Of a stretch of DNA of 64,000 bases, positions 42,711 to 52,762 are shown piece after piece (the first letter of the stretch is position 1; the number at the start of each line of letters is the position of its first letter). The DNA is from Exophiala sp. HKRS030. Taxonomy: Eukaryota; Ascomycota; Eurotiomycetes; Chaetothyriales; Herpotrichiellaceae. The translations under genes and the position numbers were made by a program. The DNA lies in the NCBI GenBank assembly GCA_023897205.1, contig JAHWDD010000005.1, positions 186,001 through 250,000 on the forward strand, read 5' to 3'. The notes beneath the pieces are model-generated. The model had not been told where the DNA came from. It did not search any database and saw nothing but the letters and a program-made list of their open reading frames with translations.

Positions 42711-45700
42711 CGTACGCAAAGAATCTCCTCCAAGGTTACCATCAACATTGATGTCCATTTCCCCCAGGACACGAAAAACAAACTTGGCCCAAAGTACGAG
42801 CCATATGTCATTGCGTCAAGGAGAATTTCTATTGGGGCATTTTACATACCATGCCAGAACAATCGGTGGCTACCCGCGTCGTGGTCAGTCTGGTGAGAGA
42901 CAAAATCACCGGCGAGGACGAAAATGGACCACCAGACCTGTCAACCACTTTGACAACCACAATGTCGACCTTCTTGTCGCAGCAATCAATAATCGCTAAA
43001 GCTGAACCATCCGTCCGCTCTCGACCGGTGACATCGCGCACCATCACGGCACCCCCTGCAACTACGGCAAGCGCTCCAGTGGCAGCGAAGAAACCGCCAG
43101 CTTCAGACAAAGCGGGAAGCGAAACAGGCATAACGTCGACCGTACTGACAATATGTCCTCTGACTGCGAAGATTTCTCTCGCTTCTATCAGCGAGAGTAA
43201 ATTGAAAATACTCAGGCCAGATCATGCGCCTTGTATTGTCCCTTGCAAAGATCCGTAAATCGGAAAAATCTCGCAACAACACACATCGCTATTTGTTATA
43301 TATATTGTAATTTATATTGTAGCCACAATAGCGCTCGAATCTATAGAATATATCTACAATTATGTAAAACTAGGGTATAAATCTTAAATTGTTTCGTATC
43401 ATTCAATTCTCTTCGCGCCGCTATAACCACAAGAATGTAATTGCACAATTTGGTACATCTCGGAAGACAGTCTGAACTTCCGTGAGAGACGTATTCGGGA
43501 ATCAAATCAAATCACAAGACCGCCAATCCCACATTTGCTCCCCCGGATGCTCGGGCTTTCGGACCAGAGGAGTGCTTACGAGAGCGACAACGAGTTTTGT
43601 GTACGTGTACTGTAGTCATTCGAGAGAGTGATTCTCTAGTAAGCGGTGTTTCGAGGAACTGCATAAAATTTCCCAAGCCGTAAGTATGCGGGATATATAA
43701 AGACTATGTATACCTAGTATTCGCCCTTTCGTACCTCTGTTTCCATCCCAACTTCACCAAGGGGACCCTACAGAGTATTTGGCACTTCTTAATAATTCAA
43801 CCAATACAATGATGTTCCTTACTTGTCTCCTCCTGCCCGTCCTGCCGGTCTCGACCCAAGTCAGACACTCCCTACGATTCTTCAGACCAAAGGGAAACGA
43901 TTAAAATGAGTGGTGGTGAAATGTTTCTTAAGATGCCAAGATGGTGCGGGTTTCAACAAAGGAGGTGGGAGACTTACGAGGTATGGAAAACTACCTAGGT
44001 GTGTATTTCCTGGTTTGAACTCACTTTGTGGATGTTGACTGAATTGAGAGATTAACAAAAACTAGTGATGGAGAAATTTTTGCTTCTCAAGACTTCTATA
44101 CAAACATGATTGATCGATCGCATGGCTGGCACCACACACACGCAGACAACATCCCCGAATGTCATCAACTCGAGTCCACCACAACTTGTTTCTTCTTTTC
44201 CAGAGTGGCGCATCGAGAGATTGAGAATATATGGATATGCTTTGAAGAGAGAGGATGGATTGTAACTGCGGGTTCGGTCTGAGCACAATTTTGTTTCTGG
44301 TTTCTTGGTTCTTTACTTCTGATCACCTGCTGGTACATAAGCATTGACAAGCATTTGAGGATTTTTTTTCATATACATCCAGTATTCCCAAGGACAATGA
44401 CTGGTACTTATATCTTCGTCAGCAGCCTGTTCCTTGTGGCGTATTAAATACCAGATCTTGGACACTTCTGCCGGCGCAAGCAAGCTCTCAATGATAATGG
44501 CCAAAGGTTCTCCAGCCAACCAACAAGGCTTCATTATTCCGGGATGCCGCGTCATCGGGAACGAAACCCCGCAAAACAACTTCCTACTCAGTGAGAGGAA
44601 GAACGTACAGTCATCATCATACGGCTCCATGAACTTACTTCGCTAGGTGCAGTGATTCCAAAGTAGAGGTTGACGCTATCTTCACCCCAGCCTTCTTTGA
44701 TCGACCTTCCTTGTTCACGAGGCCGCCAGATGGATCTCAAATAGGAAATGCAAAGTAGCGTTGGTGACTGGAGGGGAATTACTTTGCACCTTGTACGAGG
44801 GTCATCCCCAAATGTGGCCTAAGTGGCAGGACTTGTGTAGTAACTAACATCCAACATCAGTAGCGATATCACAGGCGGACCTTGGGAAGAGGGAGGTAGG
44901 AAGAGATGAAAGAAGGATCAAGTAGACAACTCGCGCCGGAGTATCTATCTTCCGAACACCGAGTATAGTAATCCGGGTACGGATACGGAGTATAGAAGAG
45001 CCAATTGGATTTGTGCAGAGCGTCCTCGCCAGTCATATCCGCGGCTTCGCTTGACGATATGTGCACTTGATCCACGAGGGTCATTGATTGAATCGTTCCA
45101 TACTGTAGTTACGAAACTTCACCTACAAACATGCGTCGCCTCTTGGAGCCCACCGCAACGCGTCTCCCGCAGTTGGACAGACCCATAGACTCGATGCACC
45201 GTACTATTCTAAGCGTCTTCCATCTCAAACTCACGAATTAATGCCAACTCGCTAACTACATCTCTGGGGGTTCACAAGCCTTTTTTGATACAACGCCCTT
45301 CTCGCGAAATGAACATGTCCGTTGTGTGAAGGCTCATCATGTCAAGTAGAAAATGCTGCGCCAAAAACTGACATCGAGCCAGCCTCAGTCATTTCCCGGG
45401 CCAGATTCCATGTCATACCCATCACAATTGTCATCCGAACATCACACTCGAGGTCTTGCTTGGATCTTTGTTCGCGACTCCTCACGGAAAAGCTTTGGAC
45501 ACCACTGCATACCGTATAGTCGAAATTACTCCTGAGTTTGATCTTCCTGAGAACCTCCATCATCCTAGAGAGCACCAGGCCGAGAAATACAAAGCTTGTA
45601 GTGGTATACTAAGAAGTGACATCCACTCCAAATAGATTAGTAATGGTGTTGCAGAGGCATACGGCGTACGGAGTACATAAATGGTGATTTCATCTGTGAA

Positions 45701-46188
45701 AGGGGATTTTGGCGTGTTTACAGTACTCCGATTAGAGCGTTTTGGGCTGTATGGTAAATAAAAGTCCTAATTAGTGGTCGGACTGTAGTTCAAAGACCCC
45801 GCGCAGTTTGTCCCGCCTTTAGCGTCCGCATCTCGCAGTGTTGCTCAGGAACCCGAGGGAGCTTTGGGGGCTTTGGGACGCCCCGAGTGGCTTGCTTGAA
45901 ATCACACTTCGCTAAATATAGACCCGGAGTAGTTCTGATCTTTGGGTGGTGCAATAGTCACCTAAAACACGGAGTACCTAGGTAAGTACAGTGTACAGTA
46001 CTCCGTAGGAACTAAAGTTCCCAAGATAGGAGGCGGTGTGCGACAGAAAATCACACCCAAGACCAAACAATTTATGGACTATCTGCGCACTCTCCTGACC
46101 CCTCCATTCTCCTTCTCGACTCTTATACTTCATCACTCTCGCCCTCTCTCCTCTTTGTGTCCTGTCTAAGATCTAAATCAACTTCATC
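42711..46188. other. Gene-poor AT-rich island
   Basis: No intact gene seen. A Ser/Thr/Pro-rich plus-strand frame (42851-43258) and its antisense frame have low-complexity texture and no motif. Strongly AT-rich DNA lies at 43270-43400. A 105-codon minus-strand frame (44313-44630) has protein-like segments (PCWLAGEPLAIIIESLLA) but no family I recognise, and may be an eroded gene. Exact TACGGAGTA/TACTCCGTA nonamers occur at 44984, 45667 and 45999. The last 250 bp are the pyrimidine-rich promoter and leader of scytalone dehydratase. Confidence 0.45.
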
Positions 46189-46886
46189 ATGGCCTCCGAC
46201 AAGCTGATCTCATATGAAGGTGCGTCCCCATGCCTCATGCGGCGCAAAAGGCGCCTGCAGCCTAGAGAACCACAAACACTGACAACGGCGCAGACTACCA
46301 AGGCTGTCTCACTGCCTACTTTGAGTGGGCGGAGAGCTATGACTCCAAGGCAAGTAGTCCTACCAAGTCGGCGTGGAACAATTCCAACAATGACAATGCT
46401 AACATCTCTCGTTCTGATCAGGACTGGGAACGCCTGCGAAAAATCGTCGCACCCACCGTCCGCATTGACTACCGCTCTTTCTTGAACAAACTCTGGGAGG
46501 CCATGCCTGCCGACGACTTTATCAAGATGATCTCCGACCCCAAGGTCCTCGGCGACCCTCTCCTCATGACTCAACATTTCTGCGGTGCCTCCAAGTGGGA
46601 AAAGGTCAGCGACACCGAGATCATCGGCCACCACCAACTCCGCGTCCCCCACCAGAAGTACACCGACGCCTCGCGCACAAAGGTCAAGGTCAAGGGTCAC
46701 GCCCACTCGTACAACATGCACTGGTACAAGAAGGTGGATGGCGTCTGGAAGTTCGCCGGTCTCAACCCAGACATCAGATGGGGCGAGTACGACTTTGACA
46801 AGGTCTTTGCTGAAGGCCGCGAAGAGCTCGGCGAGGAAGAGGCCAAGAAGGTGGCACAGGAAGCCCAGGGCATTCCAGCTGCGTAG
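46189..46886 (+). CDS. SCD1: Scytalone dehydratase
   Basis: Three exons (46189-46219, 46294-46349, 46422-46886) give 183 residues. The sequence matches scytalone dehydratase of the DHN-melanin pathway, which removes water from scytalone and vermelone. The active-site residues known from the rice blast enzyme all align with a constant offset: Tyr26 and Asp27 (ESYDSKDW), Tyr46 (RIDYRSF), His81 (TQHFCG), His106 (VPHQKY), Ser125 and Asn127 (HAHSYN). The second intron (46350-46421) uses a GC donor in the consensus form AAG|GCAAGT. No melanin polyketide synthase or naphthol reductase lies in the window, so this gene stands alone here. It is cytosolic, with no signal peptide. Confidence 0.95.
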
Positions 46887-48257
46887 AGTGGCAGAGGAAC
46901 CTGGTTAACTGGCATACGACTAGACCGAGTGCAAGGGAGTCAACTGGACAGGCCGCGACCAAAGGTAAAGGCTGGACTTTGATAATCCAAGGATTTAATG
47001 AATACGAAGAATTACAAGGTCTCGCAAATGCTCACTCTATCGTCTTCTCAATGTGGCCAAGCTCCCATACAGACTGATATTAGGGGCCAGATGTCCTCGA
47101 TTGGCCGTGAATGAGGGTACTAGATTTGTCTCAGAGAAGAAGATGTGAGCTGGACTGGCGACATGAGTTACGTGTAGTAGATGTTTCTTGAGCCAGTCCT
47201 TGCATGCCACTACTCTACTGGTACCCTGCACTCTGCGTTGATATTTCTTCCACAAGCCGAAAGTCGCCTGGTGAAGCCGTGTGGTCACGTGTAAGCACAA
47301 AGCCTCATGGATCACTTGTGTTTCCTTTCGCTCGCCTCTTTCCGCGTCTTTCAACTGACGCCCAGTATGATTCGATGTCCTTTATGAATTAACGGATTAA
47401 GCAGTGTATCTCGCAGAAGCCCTTGTCTGTTTTCAGGATATCGATATATGAGTGCCCCACGTTCTATCGGCACTTCTTTTTCTCCCGCCACAGCAGCTTG
47501 AGGATGGCTATTTCATTGACACCAGCTTGGCGAGCACCAGGAGTGGGTGATACAATCCAAGTCCAAGAAGACTAGCTCCAAAGCTCGCCTGGTCTGCGAT
47601 TTAACCCATGCTTCTACTCTCTCCACTGTATATACGAACACGAGCTGCTATCCTTATATGCCGATAGGGGAAGATATCTTGAAGTATGTCACTGATTCCT
47701 AGCTATGTACCGAACACAGATCAGATCAGAGCTCCCAAATCAAAGTATCGTGAGCCCCTTCCACCAAATCCCCACTACAGTTAATCTGTTTTTCAATCCA
47801 CGTTTGCTGGCCCGAGGTAGAGCATACGCCAAGGTCCCTTGAGTACGGGGCCTCTCCTGAAGCATTCGCACAAACCCGCCCTTGGCACCGATCGCCCCCT
47901 TGCGTATCTACTCGTTCTGGTTGGATCCTTGTGGCTTTCCAAGACTTTAACATCTCTTGGGATGAGGTGAGTGTCCCCGAAATGAATCTCTTCAACATAT
48001 GCCGGGGCCCCAGACTCCGTTTCCAATGTGGGATCGGCAAATGGTACGAGTCATGCTTGGGCGACAATGTTTGATATCCCGCTTGTGGTTATAACCCACG
48101 CCGATGGGTTTGAAAAAGCATTAAATGACCATTTCGTCAGTCTTCTCGCTTCTTGTCTATGTGCTTCTAGAGTTTTGGTCTGCTTGAGAAATTTCCCCAT
48201 AGAAATCGCACGTGGAAGGGGTTTGGGTCTTTGGACAATCGCAACAAAGACGACAAG
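46887..48257. other. Intergenic region, nothing certain
   Basis: About 1.37 kb without a supported gene. A frame in phase with the next transporter is open from an AG at 48169-48170 to its ATG (48171-48257). An additional 5' exon of that gene is therefore possible, but I cannot place a start codon or donor for it. Confidence 0.4.
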
Positions 48258-50215
48258 ATGCTTGACACGAAAGAATCTAGCCTCTGGACAAACCGGAAAT
48301 GTCTCTTCATTTGCTGCGTCGTGGCCATTTCGAACATGCAATATGGCTTTGATACTGCCGCTGTGGGAGGCTTGCAAGGTAAGTAATGTCATGAGACACA
48401 CGGAAACTTCTCTACACCAAAGTAGCTAATGCCGTCTCTTCTCAGCCATGCCTGGCTTTCTCAAAGTGTTTGGCTATCCCAGTGAGCAAAGCCCGAATGG
48501 GTACGCCATTGATGTAAGTACCTCGACGATCAATGCACACAAGCATCCAGTCTTCTGACCTGCCGAAAAAACATAGTCGACATTCCAACAGCTGATTAGC
48601 TCGCTTCTGACCCTCGGATCCTTCATCTCGGCCCTGTTAGCTGGCGTCTTTGGAGCGTACTTTGGGCGCAAGACTGGTATCTGGGCTGCGTGCGCCCTGA
48701 ACGCGGTGGCTGTTGCCATTCAGATCGCCACCACGTCCAAAGGAGCTATATATTTCGGCCGACTCCTGCTTGGCCTGGCCAACGGGTTCTTGGTTACCTT
48801 CTCCAACGTCTACACCTCGGAGGCAGCCCCTGCCCATCAGAGAGGAATCATCGTCGGACTGTTTGCGTGGTGGGTCAATATCGGCTCTATTCTCGGAGCG
48901 ACGGTCAACAATTCCACGAAAGTGAGATTGGACAAGTCGTCTTACCAGATACCACTTGGGTGCTTGTACATTGTGCCTACCATCTTGGCCGTGGGCTTGT
49001 TCTTCATCCCGGAAAGCCCCAGGTTCCTGCTACATCAAGGCAAAGAAGCCGAGGCGAAGAAGTCGTTGGTGTACCTACGCGGGTCAGCTCTCACCCAGGA
49101 GGAGCTGGAGTTCGAATGGGCCGAGATGCTCCGTGGCTTTGAAGAGGAAAAGAAGAATGCAAAGAGTGTTGCATGGATGGATATGTTCAGGGGTAAGTAC
49201 CAGTCCCACAATTTGCTGTCCTGATCAATCCCTCTCCTGACTATTCATAGGCGCTGACCTGCGCCGCACACTCCTCTGTTATGGCATGATCGGATGCCAG
49301 AGCGCATCGGGGATATGGTTCTTGATCGCCTACCAGACGTATTTCCTCCTTCAAGGCGGTGTCACGAAGGCTTTTGAATATACAATCATGACCAGCTGTA
49401 TTGGCTTCATCGGTGTGGTAAGTCGCACACTAACGCATCGTCAGGTGCCATCCCATCTCCCCCGTTACTGACAGGTTCATAGAACGTGGGAATGTACACG
49501 ATGAGACACCTGGTCGGTCGACGAAGTATCCTCATGATCGGGGCCGCGGCATGTTGTCTCTGCCAACTCGCGCCCGCCATCGCCGCGAGCACCACCAACG
49601 ACCTCAAACTCCGCGCCAACATCCTGACCGCCTTCATCGCCTTGTTCAAATTCTTTTACAATGGGGGAGTGGGCGTTGCATCGTACCCAGTCGCCACTGA
49701 AGTTGTCAGTACCCGATTGAGAGCCTGGACTGTGGGAAGCTCGACCGCCATTGGGTATTTGCTAGCCTGGCTCGTGAGCTTTTGTTCTCCGTATTTTATC
49801 AACCCGGCTGAACTTGGTTTGGTAAGTCACCTTTCCATCCCCGAGGATGTACTAGACACGCACCACCCGGGTCACTTTGGATCAAGCAGACTCGAAAGAT
49901 ACTATTGGTAGTCGATGTGTTGCTGACTTTTTTTCGGGTTCTGGATAGGGCGCCAAGTACGGCTACGTCTGGGCAGCTTCCAACTTTGTCTGCGTCGTGT
50001 GGGTGTTTTTCTTCATGCCAGAAATGAAAGGACGTTCTCTCGAAGAACTCGACGAGATGTTCATCAACCGTGTCTCTGTCCGCAATTTCCCCAGGTACGA
50101 ATGTGCTCTGCGCCAGGATGCCGCGAACGACGTATACGTCTTGCATGACGACGGATTGAAAATGAGGCATATTGGCGCAACGCATTCCGAGGAAGTTGAA
50201 GGTCAGAAGACCTGA
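48258..50215 (+). CDS. MFS sugar-porter-family transporter (MFS-3)
   Basis: Six exons (48258-48378, 48446-48513, 48577-49192, 49251-49417, 49483-49821, 49949-50215) give 525 residues. Markers are NMQYGFDTAAVGGLQAMPGF in TM1, GAYFGRKTG in loop 2-3, PESPRFLLHQGKEAEA after TM6, and PEMKGRSLEELDEMF in the tail. The order and the FNYGG-like segment in TM10 match fungal alpha-glucoside/hexose permease relatives. The start is the first ATG in frame, and an upstream exon cannot be excluded. It is convergent with the flavin monooxygenase, only 99 bp between stop codons. It lies outside the 22-gene block, so a role in that pathway is not supported. Confidence 0.86.
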
Positions 50216-50314
50216 GGACTCAAAGAAAATACTACGCCGTGGCTCGTTCTCTTCATCTTCGTGAGGGCCATCAAAGTATCATCCGGTGTCTAGGATAGAA
50301 GTCTATGAAGAAAT

Positions 50315-51811
50315 TCATTTCACCATCACAGCTGATTCTGTCGTTGTATCTAGTACCGACTCCGATCCGGGAATGCCCATGATGGTGGTAGCCTCTCTGA
50401 TATCGAATATCACGCTTTCTCTTTCGACTTGTCTCGCATCGTCATCCTCGACGACATTGTTACCCATTTCATTCTCGAGGACTTTTGCAAACGTGGCTTC
50501 GACATCGTGTTCCGTCAGCCAAGTCATGTTCGGTCTGTTGTTCATTTTCTCTCTCAACTCCTCGTCGGTACTAGGCACGACGGCCGCCGCCTTGGTCGCC
50601 AGGACACTCTCCACGAGACGCGTCGTGTGAGGCCTTCGGGTATTTTCGTAGAGGGTGAATGCACGCTCGAATTCCTCGCTTCCAAACGTTTTGTCTGACT
50701 CGTCGTCGTCGTCGTCGTCGATCGTGCTCGAGCTCAAAACGTGTTTGAGGCTGAGATACAACGCCCACGCGTCGTCCAAAGCCAGAGACCCTCCCGCGGC
50801 GTGGGCGCCTCCGTGGGTGTGAGCGGCGTCGCCCACCAGCGTCACCCGCTTTTCGAAAACCCAAGACTCCAACGGCTCTCCGGCTAGGTTGGGATACATG
50901 CGGACGTGAGGGGTGGCATCGGCGAGCGCCTTCACCACTGGGTTCCAGTCGGCGTACAAGTCCCTGAAGAAGTTCACGTCGCCTTCTTGGTCCCATCGAA
51001 ACTCTCCGTGGCCTCGTCGTCCGGGCAAATCCTCGGGATCATAATTGCCGACGGTCGTGTACATGTTCCTTCCCAACCGGGAGGCGAAGAAGGTGTACCT
51101 CGGACCCCACCAGTGTGCAGAGTCAGCTGGCAAATTGGGGATGTCTCTGATCAGGGAAGCGTCGAACGTCGACCGGATCCAGGTGCGACCCGTGTGGTGT
51201 AGCGTGTGCCCCGGTACAAACGTCCTCCGGACCTTGGACCTCAGACCGTCGGCACCGATGAGTACGTCTCCGGTCGCACTCGTACCGTCCTGGAAGAGTA
51301 GCGTCACAGTGCCACCGCCACCGCCGCCGCCGCCTCCCACACCGTTTGCGGCATCGTCGTCACGGACGACGACGGATTCGACGGCCTTGCGTAGGTGGAT
51401 GGTCTCTCGCGGTACGTGACCGAGAAGGGTGGAGTGCAAATGACCCCTGTGGAAACGCGCCGTCTGGTGTTTGCGGTCCGGCACGTCCACGAACCGGTCG
51501 GCGCTCACCACCTCGTTGGTCTTCCAGTGGTGGTAGATCATGGGCAAGGCGGCGGGGCCCCGGTAACTGACGTCGTCCGCGAGGGCGTCGTCCACACCCA
51601 GGCGCTCCAACGTCCGCAGACCGTTGGGGCTCAGGGCGATACTGGCTCCTATCTCCCTCAACTCCGTGGCCTTGTCGTACAGCTGGACGTCGAAATGCAG
51701 GCCGGGCGTGTCGGTGGCGAGGCGACCAAGGGCAATGGCCGTGGAGAGTCCCGCAATACCTGCACCGGCGATGAGGACCTTGATCTCCTTCCGAGTATCA
51801 TCATTGGACAT
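50315..51811 (-). CDS. FAD-dependent monooxygenase (salicylate-hydroxylase-like)
   Basis: An intronless frame of 498 residues with the three motifs of group A flavoprotein hydroxylases: GAGIAG (16-21), the DG motif in LIGADGLRSKVR, and the GD motif in TLVGDAAHTHGGAHAAGG. These enzymes use NAD(P)H to hydroxylate phenolic rings. Two simple-repeat tracts interrupt it: nine glycines (about 51307-51340, CCG/CCA repeats on the plus strand) and a run of aspartates (about 50697-50722, GTC repeats). The tracts lie in likely surface loops. It is GC-rich compared with neighbours. The C-terminal part after the GD motif is longer than usual, by about 60 acidic residues. No signal peptide. Confidence 0.88.
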   Translation of the reverse strand: MSNDDTRKEIKVLIAGAGIAGLSTAIALGRLATDTPGLHFDVQLYDKATELREIGASIALSPNGLRTLERLGVDDALADDVSYRGPAALPMIYHHWKTNEVVSADRFVDVPDRKHQTARFHRGHLHSTLLGHVPRETIHLRKAVESVVVRDDDAANGVGGGGGGGGGTVTLLFQDGTSATGDVLIGADGLRSKVRRTFVPGHTLHHTGRTWIRSTFDASLIRDIPNLPADSAHWWGPRYTFFASRLGRNMYTTVGNYDPEDLPGRRGHGEFRWDQEGDVNFFRDLYADWNPVVKALADATPHVRMYPNLAGEPLESWVFEKRVTLVGDAAHTHGGAHAAGGSLALDDAWALYLSLKHVLSSSTIDDDDDDESDKTFGSEEFERAFTLYENTRRPHTTRLVESVLATKAAAVVPSTDEELREKMNNRPNMTWLTEHDVEATFAKVLENEMGNNVVEDDDARQVERESVIFDIREATTIMGIPGSESVLDTTTESAVMVK

Positions 51812-52762
51812 TTTTTTCCCGGGTGTCTTTTTTGTGTTTGTTTATGTACAGAGTCGGAAGAAAGGTCCAAATCGAATTTAAAAAGTGGTCGTTATTATAT
51901 CATGGTTGCAGAAAAACCCCCCCGTTGTACTCCGTAACAAAAAAGGTATATGTCGTGGTGTGCGCTTCTTCAAAAGGACGTATTGTACTGTAGTGGTTTG
52001 AAGATGACTTGAAATCGAGGTTACTCGTGGTCAGGGTTCGGACTCGTTAGAAAGATTGGTCGATTTACCTTTTAAAGGCTTGTTGGGATGTGCTGGAGAT
52101 AACCGCACGGACAAGCGAGCGGCATATGACTTGTTTTTACCGCCCTTATCGGAGAGAGCGGTGATTCAAGTGCGTACTATTCCTTGAACTGACCTAGGTA
52201 CCTAACGAGCAATCCTCGGCGTTGACTTCCTCCCGCCATAGTTCGAGACAAGTTTGGTCAACCCACGCCCAACGAACAGCATGACAAGTCAGCCTATCAC
52301 GTGTCAGGCTGGAGTTCCCCCTTTTACCCCCTCCCCAGACCGACCAATTACATGGTGCTCTGTGTAAACAGTAACCTACATTATGATTTTAGGTAGCTTT
52401 ATCCCTGTCAACGAGTACCATAGCAATTGTAGAGTATTGATGAAAGTCAAAAAGTGCTCTCGTAGGAGAAATATTAGTAGTACTATGGTATCTACAGTAC
52501 ATCCACACGACTGCCAGCCTGCAAAGACAACATCTCTGCTCCATTCCCAACCACTACAGCCATTTCAAGTGCAATTGAAACTCCAATCCACAGAAACCCG
52601 ACAATATCAGCCGCCAATCCATCCCATTCTATTAAAAAGATTTTTCGCTGCCGTGCTCTCAAACAACTCTTCTTTCGCCTCCGTTGTCCGAGAATGCAAT
52701 ATGCCTTATTGCTTAGCTTGTCATGTTTTATCATCATACATAAATCCAGTCGTCATTCCCAT
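51812..52762. other. Intergenic region between FAD gene promoter and chitin synthase 3' end
   Basis: About 950 bp. It contains one TACTCCGTA nonamer (51928-51936), homopolymer tracts close to the FAD gene start, and the 3' flank of the chitin synthase gene. No frame with protein character. Confidence 0.45.

Noticed and set aside
42851..43258. Ser/Thr/Pro-rich frame and its antisense counterpart
   Set aside because: Low-complexity composition explains both open frames. There is no start context, splice partner or recognisable domain.
40457..46188. Intact transposable element in the gene-poor island
   Set aside because: No transposase, reverse transcriptase, terminal inverted repeat or target duplication could be recognised. 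Only erosion and AT-rich tracts are visible.
50571..51937. Several long plus- and minus-strand frames overlapping the flavin hydroxylase
   Set aside because: High GC removes stop codons in all frames here. Only the 50315-51811 minus-strand frame carries ordered enzyme motifs.
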